DNA of 36,009 bases from an uncultured Candidatus Poseidoniales archaeon (GTDB taxonomy: Archaea; Thermoplasmatota; Poseidoniia; Poseidoniales; Poseidoniaceae), in NCBI GenBank assembly GCA_905182125.1, contig CAJJAV010000029.1, positions 1 to 36,009 of the forward strand, read 5' to 3'. The position numbers and the translations under genes are program-made. Shown one piece after another: positions 8,397 to 17,169 of the stretch (position 1 is its first letter; every line of letters starts with the position of its first letter). The notes beneath the pieces were generated by a model, which had not been told where the DNA came from, made no database searches, and saw only the letters and a list, made by a program, of their open reading frames with translations.

Positions 8397-9112
8397 ACGG
8401 CCAGAAACAAATCATCCTGTGGGCATTGAGGTGCCTCGAGGTATAGCAGGACATGTGAACGTTCAATTTCGTTGAGAAAGGTCGCTAAAAGTGGACGAAT
8501 TTCACCCATTTCCCAATTCCTGCACACGTACCAACGCCGACCCATTTCTGCCAGAATGGCGATGGCATTCATGTGCTGGCCTGCCTGATAGCATTCCATC
8601 GAATAGGCGATGGTGCGATGATCCAATTCATCGAGGATGATTCCTCTTTCTTGGCACGATTCTGGCAATTCAAGTTGCGCCAGTGCCTTGTCGCTCAAGG
8701 TGTCCGGTGTGTGTTGCAGTGGCCATCCTACTTCTCCGAGCAACACCAAACTCACCATGGAATCAGTTGAAGGTGTCAAGACTTCGGAGTGATTGCGTAA
8801 CACACAAACCTCTTTTTGTCGCATCATCATCTTCAAATGCGGATCGCCACCAAGAATTCTCGCTTTCATCGATTCAAAAATATTGACGATAATGCCAGGT
8901 GGTCCATCTTTTGAGGCAAGGAATGGGAGGTGTGAGCCTTGTTGTATTTCCCAAATATTTGATTTGCTGACGAGATCCAATAAGAGGTCGAGTCCGCGTA
9001 ATTCAGCATCCACTTGTTGCTGACAGGCGCCATCTAAAACCATGAACTTCCCAAGAGGTGTAACGATAGGTTTCACCCAAGGATAATGACTGACCTTGTA
9101 TAAACAATGCAC
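8393..9112 (-). CDS. Protein of unknown function in the PlsC-ThyA-DHFR operon
   Basis: A 239-residue protein I do not recognise. It has no signal peptide or clear membrane segment and looks soluble. The middle holds a hydrophobic stretch ([14 protein letters not shown]), and the C-terminal half is helical with a few Cys and Trp residues ([16 protein letters not shown]). The start is a GTG at 9112, immediately after the plsC stop codon, and its end overlaps thyA by 4 nt, so translational coupling with both is likely. An internal Met at residue 24 is an alternative start. The gene order links it to lipid or thymidylate metabolism only by position. Confidence 0.7.
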   Translation of the reverse strand: MHCLYKVSHYPWVKPIVTPLGKFMVLDGACQQQVDAELRGLDLLLDLVSKSNIWEIQQGSHLPFLASKDGPPGIIVNIFESMKARILGGDPHLKMMMRQKEVCVLRNHSEVLTPSTDSMVSLVLLGEVGWPLQHTPDTLSDKALAQLELPESCQERGIILDELDHRTIAYSMECYQAGQHMNAIAILAEMGRRWYVCRNWEMGEIRPLLATFLNEIERSHVLLYLEAPQCPQDDLFLAV

Positions 9113-9898
9113 TCAAGGTGCACCGAGGACAGTTAAACTCTGCATCAGTTGGTCGGTAAATTTACGATAGAGTTTGGCGAGGGCCGCTCGAATCTCATGA
9201 TCATCTTGGGTGGCCAAGTGATCGAGGTCAGCAGGCTTCATAGCGCCGCCTTCTGGATGGCCGAGCCATTCCAACCAGGTCACACTCTTTCCGACATTCA
9301 TGGTGATTCGGCGCCACAAACGTGGCCATTTGTGGACCTGAGGCTCCATGACATCTCGTGTGCCTAAGAGGGCCATTGGTACGACGTTGGCGTTCGGAAA
9401 GGAGGCTGCTAGACGGGCTACGCCGGTTTTGCCAGGGAGTAAAAATGGTGCTTCAACTCGTTTCGAACGTGTGCCTTCGGGAAAGATGCCTAGCGTGGAA
9501 CCGGCGGCGAGAACGTCTGCTGCATTGGAAAGTGCCTGATCTCCACCTTCATCGCGTTTGGTTTCAATTTGGCCAGTGGCCCGCATCAAGGTGCGCAGCG
9601 CTGCGTTTCTGAAGTGACCATCTTTGGCTAAGTAGCGAACAGGGCGACGAGCAGAAGCGATCACCATGATAGGGTCGACGTGGGACAAGTGGTTTGCTGC
9701 AAGGATCACCGGCCCCTTGGTTGGCATGTAGTGTATGCCTCGGATTCTTGTGTTGACAAGTGGCCTCATCAACGGTGAGAATACCCAACGTAAGAAGGCA
9801 TAACTGGGCGTTGGTGGCATGCGGATCCCGGTGGTTGGAATGCGCCAATGTTGGTCGAGTTTGGACCAAGCAGAAAACAAGGCTTGGGTGTGCTCCAT
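9113..9898 (-). CDS. plsC: 1-acyl-sn-glycerol-3-phosphate acyltransferase-like protein (PlsC family)
   Basis: A 261-residue acyltransferase with the family blocks in order: NHLSHVDPIMV (the HxxxxD catalytic motif) at about residues 69-79, RYLAKDGHF, FPEGTRSK (block III) near 139-146, and a later VVPMALLGTRD segment. Bacterial PlsC adds the second acyl chain in ester phospholipids, which archaea with ether lipids do not normally need. The substrate here is therefore open; related genes are known in Marine Group II and other archaea. It is the first gene of the minus-strand operon running into thyA and folA. The divergent anchored-protein gene starts 129 nt away. Confidence 0.9.
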   Translation of the reverse strand: MEHTQALFSAWSKLDQHWRIPTTGIRMPPTPSYAFLRWVFSPLMRPLVNTRIRGIHYMPTKGPVILAANHLSHVDPIMVIASARRPVRYLAKDGHFRNAALRTLMRATGQIETKRDEGGDQALSNAADVLAAGSTLGIFPEGTRSKRVEAPFLLPGKTGVARLAASFPNANVVPMALLGTRDVMEPQVHKWPRLWRRITMNVGKSVTWLEWLGHPEGGAMKPADLDHLATQDDHEIRAALAKLYRKFTDQLMQSLTVLGAP

Positions 9899-10027
9899 GA
9901 GCCTTCGGCCACCTTTTCCGATTTATGGCTTACCGAACATGAACGGCTCAGGCCCGAGTTTTCAGACCTTCACCACAGGTGCGGGGTTTGGGCGAAGAAT
10001 CAAAGCACTCCCCATCGAGGGTTTCTC

Positions 10028-11296
10028 ATGAGCGACGGGGTTGGCAGAGGCCTCCACCGAATCTTGACGGTGACAGTGCTCGCGTGCTTGTTCAGCGTTT
10101 CTTGGAGTCCTGCAGCTCTTGCCGATGCTGCTTGGCAGCAAGACGGATGGCTCACCACAACTTTGGCCCAGGACCGGCTGGATTTGGGTGATGAATTTGG
10201 TTGCTATGCTGTGCCAGGGCTCTCTTGGCAAAACGATCCGGGCGCCGTGGCGACTGAGTGCAGAACTTACATCGAAGACAGGTTGCATGCCAGCTCTTGG
10301 GGCACTTCCCCGATTTCGACTTATGTTCCTTCAGGGCTCACGATGTCACAACACACTACTGTAGCCAATCAGGGCTTCGTTGTTCACGGTGACAATACGG
10401 ACTTGAGCGTCTCTGCTTGGCACAATGCCAGCGATGTTCCGACCGATAAATGGGATTGGTACAACCTTGGTCGCCGAGGTGGCTCGCTTGAACAAGTGAT
10501 TGGTTCGGTCGAAGAGGTGCAAACCGCCGTTGAAGAAGGTGGTCTTGTTAATCTGTATTGGATCGGGCGTGTGAACGACGCTACCATTCGCCACGATCGA
10601 GACATCAGTGCTTACTTGGCAGATGTACCAAATGTATGGTTGACTACTTGGGGGCAAGCTTGGTCGTATTGGACCGTGAATGATTGCTATGAGTTCACTC
10701 ACGAACGTCGAACTGAAGGCAATCAAACCGTGTTAACGTTCGAGTCACTGATCACTGCTCAATGCAGTGCAATGAATCCAGAGGCTTGGAACGTGCCCAT
10801 CACTTGGATGATCGATGTGAACGGAGCGGATGTCGTTCAAGTGGAGGGTCGTGATGGTTCGTTGGAAAACATCAGCGGCGTTCGCAAGAGTCAACAGGGT
10901 TATTCACAAGTCCAGGGTGAATTCTTGCACCTCTCCATCGTAAACGGCCATCCAGTCGACATTCGTTTCAATGGAACTGAGCCTCACGACATCATCGGCC
11001 GAACTTCATTCTTCAACAACCATTCGACGGCAGTGACCATCGCCGCTCATGAAACCCATGATTTGTTCAAATGGTCAAAGCGGTTTGTGGACGATGAACA
11101 CCTTGTCTTTACTTGGCTTGTTGAGCCACGTGAAGAACTTGGAGAGTCTGGCTGGTTGCGCTATGTTGCTGCTGGTGTCGCCATTGCCACCATTGTGGGT
11201 ATGTTGTTGGTGCTCAAAAAAGAGGGACTCGGCCCGCTTGCTCCCAAGGTGGAGCGAACGGCGAGGGAACCTGAGCAAAACGCCACCTCTGACTGA
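10028..11296 (+). CDS. Secreted, C-terminally anchored protein of unknown function
   Basis: A 422-residue protein I do not recognise. It has an N-terminal signal peptide (about residues 10-33, ending SPAALADA), a long extracellular part rich in Trp, Tyr, Asn and Asp, and one C-terminal membrane helix (WLRYVAAGVAIATIVGMLLV, about 376-395) followed by a short charged tail. Several N-x-S/T sites are present. The start was set at ATG 10028 because it begins the signal peptide; the frame is open upstream to 9848 inside the divergent plsC. TrpRS follows 59 nt downstream in the same direction. Confidence 0.8.
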   Translation: MSDGVGRGLHRILTVTVLACLFSVSWSPAALADAAWQQDGWLTTTLAQDRLDLGDEFGCYAVPGLSWQNDPGAVATECRTYIEDRLHASSWGTSPISTYVPSGLTMSQHTTVANQGFVVHGDNTDLSVSAWHNASDVPTDKWDWYNLGRRGGSLEQVIGSVEEVQTAVEEGGLVNLYWIGRVNDATIRHDRDISAYLADVPNVWLTTWGQAWSYWTVNDCYEFTHERRTEGNQTVLTFESLITAQCSAMNPEAWNVPITWMIDVNGADVVQVEGRDGSLENISGVRKSQQGYSQVQGEFLHLSIVNGHPVDIRFNGTEPHDIIGRTSFFNNHSTAVTIAAHETHDLFKWSKRFVDDEHLVFTWLVEPREELGESGWLRYVAAGVAIATIVGMLLVLKKEGLGPLAPKVERTAREPEQNATSD

Positions 11297-11355
11297 CACG
11301 GGGCGAAGCCTTGATGCAAGGAGGGCGTGAGCCAGCATCATACGAAGTGGTAACG

Positions 11356-12741
11356 ATGGCTGGTGACGATGTTGTTATTGATCCCTGGGGCAGCGCTCAG
11401 TCAACGGATTACGATCGTATCATCGAGCAATTTGGTCTTTCGTCTATGGACGGTATGACCCTGGAAAATCCTTCACGTCTCCACCGCCGTGGAATTGTCT
11501 TTGCCCACCGAGATTTAGATCAAGTTCTCGAGGCAAAGCGAAGAGGTGACGGTTTTGGTGTTCTCACTGGATTAATGCCAAGCGGACAAATGCATATGGG
11601 CCATTCCATGGTCATCGATCAGGTGAAGTGGTTCCAAGAACAAGGCGGCGACGTGACCATCGCAGTCGCTGATTTGGAAAGTCAGGCAACGCGTGGTGTT
11701 TCGCTTGAGAAAGGCCGAAAGATTGCTTTGGAAGAATATGTTGCGAATTACGCTGCACTTGGTCTTGACGTTGAAAAAACAAATGTCTACTTCCAATCTT
11801 CTCGTCCAATCGTTCAACGGCTTGGGTTCCAACTTGGTAAGCGAACAAACCTCAATGAATTCGAAGCGATTTACGGATTCGGTGGCGAGACAAACCTTGC
11901 TCATGTTCAGGCACCTATGGTTCAAGTAGGTGACATCTTACATCCCCAGACAGAAGAATATGGCGGCCTTCGCCCAATCGTCGTTCCAGTAGGTGTAGAC
12001 CAGGACCCCCACCTCCGCTTAACCCGCGGTCTTGCTGCAAAAACAAATTGGTTCAATGTGAACGATGGCAAGCATGCTGGTGTGACCATCACACTTTCTG
12101 TTCATGAAGAGAACGCTTCTGTCCTCGGGCAAATGCCAAACGGCCGATTGGACAAGGAAAAGCTGAACCAAGTGTTCAACGGTATCGTTGCGAGTCTGGT
12201 TGAACTTGGGTATTCTGACATCCAGTCCAACCCTAAGCAAGGGACTGTCAATGTGCCGAGCGCTACCAAGCGCGATAAGACCATGATTCGCATGAAACTG
12301 TTGCAGTATGAACGTTCACTTGGCGGCATGGGGATGTTGGCTCCATCTTCAACCTACCATCACTTTGCCGTTGGGATGACGGGCGAGAAAATGAGCAGCA
12401 GTAAGCCCAAAACAACCCTGTTTTTGCGGGATGATTTACCAACGGTTGAGAAGAAGATTAACCGTGCTTTCTCAGGTGGACAAACCACCATCGAAGAACA
12501 TCGACGTTTGGGTGGAGATCCAGACATTGACGTTGCCTACCAGTACATGATGTACTTCTTCGAAGAGGATGACGGCTATCTAGCGGAATTGAATTCCGAT
12601 TACCGGGCTGGAAAGATCCTCGCAGGTGAAATGAAACAATTGTGCATTGATCGAGCAGTGGATTGGCTTGGCCAACTTCATGAAATGCGTGACCAAACGG
12701 CCCATCTTGTTGAGGACTTTCTGGCAGCCGATGCGAAATAA
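11356..12741 (+). CDS. trpS: Tryptophanyl-tRNA synthetase with a large insertion before KMSSS
   Basis: A 461-residue class I synthetase that charges tRNA-Trp. Seen: DPWGSAQSTDYDRIIEQFG at the N-terminus (archaeal/eukaryotic TrpRS type), the HIGH-like motif MHMGHSMVIDQ, VPVGVDQDPHLRLTRGLA near residue 216, PSSTYHHF and the signature KMSSSKPKTT near residue 345. Between RLTRGLAAK and PSSTYHHF there are about 100 residues, where most archaeal enzymes have a short loop. The start was chosen at ATG 11356 (MAGDDVVIDPWG); an upstream start at 11311 is possible. The gene meets ZPR1 tail to tail with no spacer. Confidence 0.94.
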   Translation: MAGDDVVIDPWGSAQSTDYDRIIEQFGLSSMDGMTLENPSRLHRRGIVFAHRDLDQVLEAKRRGDGFGVLTGLMPSGQMHMGHSMVIDQVKWFQEQGGDVTIAVADLESQATRGVSLEKGRKIALEEYVANYAALGLDVEKTNVYFQSSRPIVQRLGFQLGKRTNLNEFEAIYGFGGETNLAHVQAPMVQVGDILHPQTEEYGGLRPIVVPVGVDQDPHLRLTRGLAAKTNWFNVNDGKHAGVTITLSVHEENASVLGQMPNGRLDKEKLNQVFNGIVASLVELGYSDIQSNPKQGTVNVPSATKRDKTMIRMKLLQYERSLGGMGMLAPSSTYHHFAVGMTGEKMSSSKPKTTLFLRDDLPTVEKKINRAFSGGQTTIEEHRRLGGDPDIDVAYQYMMYFFEEDDGYLAELNSDYRAGKILAGEMKQLCIDRAVDWLGQLHEMRDQTAHLVEDFLAADAK

Positions 12742-13395
12742 TCACTGCTCGTCGTCAGGTGAAAAGACGGCTGGGTCAGGTCCGACAGGTAAGGCAACCA
12801 ATTCTTCTTCACTGAGGTCCCGATGGGTTGCATCATCGTGCATGATCATTGAATGGCCATGTGGGTCGAGCAATTCCAATGTCAACGGTGTTCCATGCTC
12901 CTGATGAGTTTCTTGGAAGCGGTCGAGCATTCCCTTCAAGGTGGAAACTGAACCAAGAGCCTCGGTGAGTGCTGTTTGGTCGATTGGTTCGGCGGATTGG
13001 AGTGAGGTGACTTCCGATTCAATGTCGCGTAGCACCATATTGACGATGTCTTTGAACCGTTTGAACACACCTTCCACATTGCTGACATAGCCTGTTGCAT
13101 TGCTTCCCGGTGCCACTTCCAAATCCAGTTCGTGAATTTTTATGGTGCACGAAGATGAACGAATGACACGGGCGGACAACAGTTCCGGCGAATTCACAAC
13201 GATGCTCCAAGCGCCGGCCTTTTTCCCTTCGGCAGGAATGAAATCGGTTTGCCGCCAACCGCATGCATGGCACATGACAGTGACTTGCGTGTGTTCACCA
13301 AAGTAGGGGATTTCATCGACGTTGGCAATCATAAAGACTTGACCAGACTCATGGCAAATCGGGCATGGGATGTTGACTGGTTGTTCTTCCATCAA
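12742..13395 (-). CDS. ZPR1-type zinc-finger protein
   Basis: A 217-residue protein with one ZPR1 module. The zinc finger is formed by IPCPICHESG at about residues 9-18 and MCHACGWRQTDFIP at about 41-54, followed by the family's beta-rich segment with ELDLEVAPGSNATGYVSNVE and a helical tail. Eukaryotic ZPR1 has two such modules and acts as a chaperone for elongation factor eEF1A; archaea have one, and their function is less studied. Its start overlaps the SepF-like gene by 4 nt (13392-13395), so the two are translated from one message. The C-terminal 35 residues are acidic. Confidence 0.88.
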   Translation of the reverse strand: MMEEQPVNIPCPICHESGQVFMIANVDEIPYFGEHTQVTVMCHACGWRQTDFIPAEGKKAGAWSIVVNSPELLSARVIRSSSCTIKIHELDLEVAPGSNATGYVSNVEGVFKRFKDIVNMVLRDIESEVTSLQSAEPIDQTALTEALGSVSTLKGMLDRFQETHQEHGTPLTLELLDPHGHSMIMHDDATHRDLSEEELVALPVGPDPAVFSPDDEQ

Positions 13396-14009
13396 TGTCC
13401 GACCTCTGTAAAATCACCTGGTTCGACAGCAAAAGCTTCCATTTCGACACCGTTCACGCCACGGCAACCAGCAGGGAGGAGCATCAACCGTGTGGAGGTC
13501 ATCTGAAGGATTTGACCACCTAGATCGCCGCCAATGAACTCATTGAGTTGGCCCAGTGCTGCGTTGAACTCAACGGGTCGCTTCATCAACCGCTTCATTT
13601 CGACAATGACTGCATGCCCGTCTGCAACCCAGTTGAGCAAGGTTGTACAACCGGTGAGGTCGCTCAGGACGGCCCTGTGAAGGACAAGACCACCGTCTTC
13701 ATTCGGGATTGGTGGGTTCGGGTAGAGTTTTCCAAGATCGTGGAACAGAGCGCTGGAGGTGACTGGAACCGATGCCTTCTGTGCATGCATGCTCGGCATG
13801 TCAAACGAGCGAAGTGGTGCTTCCTCTTCCACCGTTGGTGCTGCATCTTCGCCTTGACGGATGATTTCCTCCGCTTCAGTGAGCGCATCAAGGTCCGGCA
13901 TCGATGGAACCGTCGGTTCATTTGCCTGATTCGAATCTTCATCCGGTTGGGTGAAGGCATCGAGCGAGGCTTGTGCCTCATCGCGGTCTCTAGCCTTGCG
14001 TCGCCGCAT
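13392..14009 (-). CDS. sepF: SepF-like cell division protein
   Basis: A 205-residue protein with a charged, apparently disordered N-terminal half (residues 1-100, rich in Asp, Glu and Pro) and a C-terminal domain at about 105-190 that reads like SepF: LHRAVLSDLTGCTTLL, then the turn ADGHAVIVEMKRL, a helix, and FIGGDLGGQILQMTSTRLML with PAGC after it. In archaea SepF anchors FtsZ to the membrane. The usual N-terminal amphipathic membrane-targeting helix is not obvious here; the start MRRRKARDRDEA is strongly basic. Co-transcribed with ZPR1 and divergent from the proteasome gene. The call rests on pattern recognition of a diverged domain. Confidence 0.7.
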   Translation of the reverse strand: MRRRKARDRDEAQASLDAFTQPDEDSNQANEPTVPSMPDLDALTEAEEIIRQGEDAAPTVEEEAPLRSFDMPSMHAQKASVPVTSSALFHDLGKLYPNPPIPNEDGGLVLHRAVLSDLTGCTTLLNWVADGHAVIVEMKRLMKRPVEFNAALGQLNEFIGGDLGGQILQMTSTRLMLLPAGCRGVNGVEMEAFAVEPGDFTEVGH

Positions 14010-14075
14010 AGCACGCTGTCAAGTCGTTCACCCCAAGAACACTCGCATGCTCTGAAGGTTGACCATTCCTTTTGA

Positions 14076-14093
14076 GATGCTGCTTGTAGCATC
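14076..14093. promoter_or_regulatory. Short inverted repeat in the SepF/proteasome divergent spacer
   Basis: A perfect 6-bp inverted repeat, GATGCT and AGCATC around a 6-nt loop, lies roughly midway between the divergent starts at 14009 and 14182. It could be an operator half-site pair or chance. No TATA box was convincing in this 172-nt spacer. Confidence 0.2.
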
Positions 14094-14181
14094 GGGAGTG
14101 TTCGGCGGGTTGATAAGGGGCCGTCAATAACACAGGCTTGCGCCTCAACCTTCAAGAGGTGTCGTCGTAGAGAAAGGATTG

Positions 14182-14808
14182 ATGATGATGGAGAACCAAC
14201 CACCTGTAATGAAAACTGGAACAAGCACAATCGGGATCACCTTCAATGGAGGCGTTGTCGTTGGTGCAGACCATCGAGCTACCATGGGCCACTTTATCGC
14301 CAACAAGAGCGTGCAAAAGTTGTTCAAGATTGGTGATAACCTCGCACTGACCACAGCAGGACTTGTTGGTCACGCACAATCACTCTCTCGCACACTTGCT
14401 GCTGAAGTTTCGTTGTTCCAACTGCGCCGTCAACAACCTATGACGGTCAAAGGCGCAGCTACACTCACCGCAAACATCCTCTCTGGACGACCTCACTGGG
14501 TTCAACTGCTCATCGTCGGTGTCGATGCTGAAGGTGGTCACGTGTACTCAATCGACTCCGCTGGTGGATCGATTCCTGACTCCTACTGCGCCACTGGTTC
14601 AGGATCTCCTTACATGTATGGTGTCCTCGAAGACGGCTTCAGTGAAGGTATGTCTCGAACCGATGCATTGAAACTGGCAGCGCGCTCCCTTTACGCATCG
14701 GGGCAGCGTGATGCCGCCTCCGGCAACGGCATGGATTTGGCTGTCATTACAGCCAAAGAAGGCTACGTCGCCCTTACTCAAAGCGAAGTCGACAAGCTCC
14801 TGGCTTGA
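14182..14808 (+). CDS. psmB: Proteasome beta subunit
   Basis: About 208 residues. The propeptide is very short: cleavage at MKTG/TSTIGI exposes the catalytic N-terminal Thr. The next family features follow: VVVGADHRATMGHFIANK containing the Asp and Lys needed for catalysis (Asp17- and Lys33-like), LTTAGLVGHAQSL, IDSAGGSIPDSYCATGSG and the conserved SxxD-like region ASGQRDAASGNGMDL. Three tandem ATG codons at 14182, 14185 and 14188 follow a purine-rich AGAAAGGA (14171-14178), so the start is ambiguous by up to two codons. No alpha subunit lies in the window. FttA begins about 95 nt downstream in the same direction. Confidence 0.95.
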   Translation: MMMENQPPVMKTGTSTIGITFNGGVVVGADHRATMGHFIANKSVQKLFKIGDNLALTTAGLVGHAQSLSRTLAAEVSLFQLRRQQPMTVKGAATLTANILSGRPHWVQLLIVGVDAEGGHVYSIDSAGGSIPDSYCATGSGSPYMYGVLEDGFSEGMSRTDALKLAARSLYASGQRDAASGNGMDLAVITAKEGYVALTQSEVDKLLA

Positions 14809-14903
14809 AACTTCACCTCCCATTCCCGCAGCTCAACGCTGCAACCCCATACCAGGGGACTGTGCACATTTCATTGTGCGAGCACGGGGAAACGGTGAAC
14901 AAT

Positions 14904-16808
14904 ATGCGCCTTACGTTTAAAGAACTGAAAGATCAAATAACGAAAATCGTCCCTAAGGATGTCCCCTACACGGTTGAACTCGAAGCAGGGAACATTGCCA
15001 TAGTGACACCTGTCCCCAACAAGTTTGGTGGCGGCGATGGACTGATTGGAAAAATAGCAAAGCGCGTCAAGCGAAAAATCGTACTTCGACCTGATGTCTC
15101 AATCATGAAGAGTGAAGAAGACGCTAAGAAACTGATTGCTGAAATCCTGCCAGCCGAAGCCGAAATCACAAACATCTACTTCGACTCATGTTACCGAGAA
15201 CTCATCATTCAATGTCAGAATCCTGGTGAAGCCGTGGGTCGCAGAGGGGCCAACTTGAACGCTCTTCGAGACCAAACAGGCTGGCTCGTCAAAGTCGAAC
15301 GAACATCCCCCCTCATCTCCAAAACCGTGCATGACATCCGTGGTTACAGGCAAGCTCACGCCGTTGAGCGACGCAAGTTGCTGAAGGATTTCGGGCTGAA
15401 CATTCACCGGCCACAACGTCCAGGCTCAACTTGGGCTCGAGTGACCGCTCTCGGATCGTACCGGGAAGTCGGACGCGCATGTCACTTTGTGACAACCAAT
15501 GAATCCCGTGTGATGATCGACGTTGGCGTGAACATCGCTTCAGACACCGATCCAATGCCATACTTCACCGCACCAGAGGCACTGCCTTTGGAGAAATTGG
15601 ACGCTGTGGTACTCACGCACGCTCACCTTGACCACGCCGGTATGTTGCCTGTCCTGTTCAAGTACGGTTACCGAGGGCCTGTCTACTGCACACCTCCTAC
15701 CCGAGATTTGATGCTCCTCTTGCAAACCGATTACCTCAAAGTCGGTGGGTCTGAAGGAAAGCGAGCACCATACGATATGGAAGACATCCGTACCTGTATG
15801 AAGCACGTTGTTGACGTTGATTGGAATGAAACAACCGACATCACTCCGGACATCAAACTCACCTTTTCGAACGCAGGCCACATTCTAGGTTCTTCTGCAG
15901 TTCACCTTCAAATCGGTGATGGGAAGCACAACATCGTGTTCAGCGGCGATCAGAAGTACGAGAAATCGTGGCTCTTTGATGCAGCAAACACTCGATTCCC
16001 ACGGGTTGAAACCCTGGTCATTGAATCGACGTACGGCGCTTCTGGTGACTATCAGCCGTCGCGACAAGAAGCAAATCAAGAACTCCATGACATCATTTCT
16101 CGTACAATTGCGAGGGGCGGAAAGGTGATTTGTCCGGTGTTCGCAGTTGGTCGAAGTCAAGAAGTGATGATTGCCATCGATGAGTTGTTCCGCTCGGGAC
16201 AGGTCAAACCGGTTCCAGTCTGGCTTGATGGTATGATTCAGGAAGCAACTGCGATCCATGCTTCGCACCCAGACTACCTGACCAGCAGCTTGAGGAAGTC
16301 GTTGTTGAAGGATGATGGAGAAAACCCATTCACCAGTGAGTGGTTCCGCCCGGTGAAGGGAAGGGAACTCCGTGAAAGCATCATCATGGACAACTCACCA
16401 TGCATCGTTCTAGCAACTTCTGGAATGCTCAACGGTGGGCCAGTGATGGAATACTTCCGACATTGGGCGCATGAAGATCGTAATTCACTCTGTTTCGTTG
16501 GTTACCAGGCAGAAGGAACCCTTGGTCGCCGTCTTCAGAAAGGATTTGGCGAAGTACCAATGATCATCGATGGAAAGACTGAGATTGTCAAAATTGGCTG
16601 TGAAATGGTCACTATCGACGGCTTTTCGGGCCACTCAGACCGACGACAACTTTTGGATTTTGTCGATCAGTTGAAACCAACGCCAAAGAACATCATTTGC
16701 CATCACGGTGATTATCACAAGTGCAACGAGTTAGGTCACACCTTGCGAGAGCGTTACAAGTGCAGAACCTATGCACCAAAGAACCTCGAAACTATACGTT
16801 TGCTCTGA
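14904..16808 (+). CDS. fttA: KH-domain beta-CASP ribonuclease aCPSF1 / FttA
   Basis: A 634-residue metallo-beta-lactamase RNase, the archaeal counterpart of CPSF73 that cleaves nascent RNA and terminates transcription. N-terminal KH-like domains span residues 1-150 (GEAVGRRGANLNALRDQTGW). The nuclease follows: LTHAHLDHAGMLP near 236-248, GHILGSSAVHL, VFSGDQKYEKSWLF, ESTYGASGD, the beta-CASP part with CPVFAVGRSQEVM, then GFSGHSDRRQL near 575 and CHHGDYHKC near 600. All metal ligands I looked for are present. Length and order match aCPSF1, so the start at ATG 14904 is preferred over the open frame reaching 14805. The gene ends 0 nt from the convergent small membrane protein. Confidence 0.96.
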   Translation: MRLTFKELKDQITKIVPKDVPYTVELEAGNIAIVTPVPNKFGGGDGLIGKIAKRVKRKIVLRPDVSIMKSEEDAKKLIAEILPAEAEITNIYFDSCYRELIIQCQNPGEAVGRRGANLNALRDQTGWLVKVERTSPLISKTVHDIRGYRQAHAVERRKLLKDFGLNIHRPQRPGSTWARVTALGSYREVGRACHFVTTNESRVMIDVGVNIASDTDPMPYFTAPEALPLEKLDAVVLTHAHLDHAGMLPVLFKYGYRGPVYCTPPTRDLMLLLQTDYLKVGGSEGKRAPYDMEDIRTCMKHVVDVDWNETTDITPDIKLTFSNAGHILGSSAVHLQIGDGKHNIVFSGDQKYEKSWLFDAANTRFPRVETLVIESTYGASGDYQPSRQEANQELHDIISRTIARGGKVICPVFAVGRSQEVMIAIDELFRSGQVKPVPVWLDGMIQEATAIHASHPDYLTSSLRKSLLKDDGENPFTSEWFRPVKGRELRESIIMDNSPCIVLATSGMLNGGPVMEYFRHWAHEDRNSLCFVGYQAEGTLGRRLQKGFGEVPMIIDGKTEIVKIGCEMVTIDGFSGHSDRRQLLDFVDQLKPTPKNIICHHGDYHKCNELGHTLRERYKCRTYAPKNLETIRLL

Positions 16809-17117
16809 TCACATCAACGGTGCATCGAACCCTGCTTCAAGTGGGTCTGGAAGATGCTGTTCATCGCTCAGATTGCCATTTGGATGTTGGGCTGGGCCTT
16901 TTCCTATAGAATTTTGAGCACGGATAAGCGTTGACCCCGAAGAGGGTTTTTTGGCCTTGCCATTGAACATGAACCAGATCAACATCACCAACGTCAATGT
17001 GCTTGCCAGCAACAGGAGTGTGAGGGTTGTTCCTCCCTGCAACACACTGCTGATTGCAGCAACAAGCACCGCACCTATGGCGCTCGCCGCCAACAGCACC
17101 CGGGAATTCATCGCCAT
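16809..17117 (-). CDS. Small membrane protein of unknown function
   Basis: A 102-residue protein with two adjacent membrane helices (about VLLAASAIGAVLVAAISSVL and TLTLLLLASTLTLVMLIWFM) and a hydrophilic tail rich in Pro, Asn and Gly. I do not recognise a family. The start was placed at ATG 17117, preceded by GGAAACAC on the minus strand; the frame is open to an ATG at 17171, but that would add a His/Gln/Arg-rich leader and overlap the divergent gene at 17170. It is tail to tail with FttA. Confidence 0.6.
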   Translation of the reverse strand: MAMNSRVLLAASAIGAVLVAAISSVLQGGTTLTLLLLASTLTLVMLIWFMFNGKAKKPSSGSTLIRAQNSIGKGPAQHPNGNLSDEQHLPDPLEAGFDAPLM

Positions 17118-17169
17118 GTGTTTCCGATGACCATGGTGTTCATGAACCCGTTGCGTCTGTCTCTGTAAC

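Noticed and set aside
13548-14230. Frames of 175 and 188 codons overlapping the SepF-like gene in other frames
   Set aside because: Compositionally biased shadows; the 205-codon frame has the recognised domain and couples to ZPR1.
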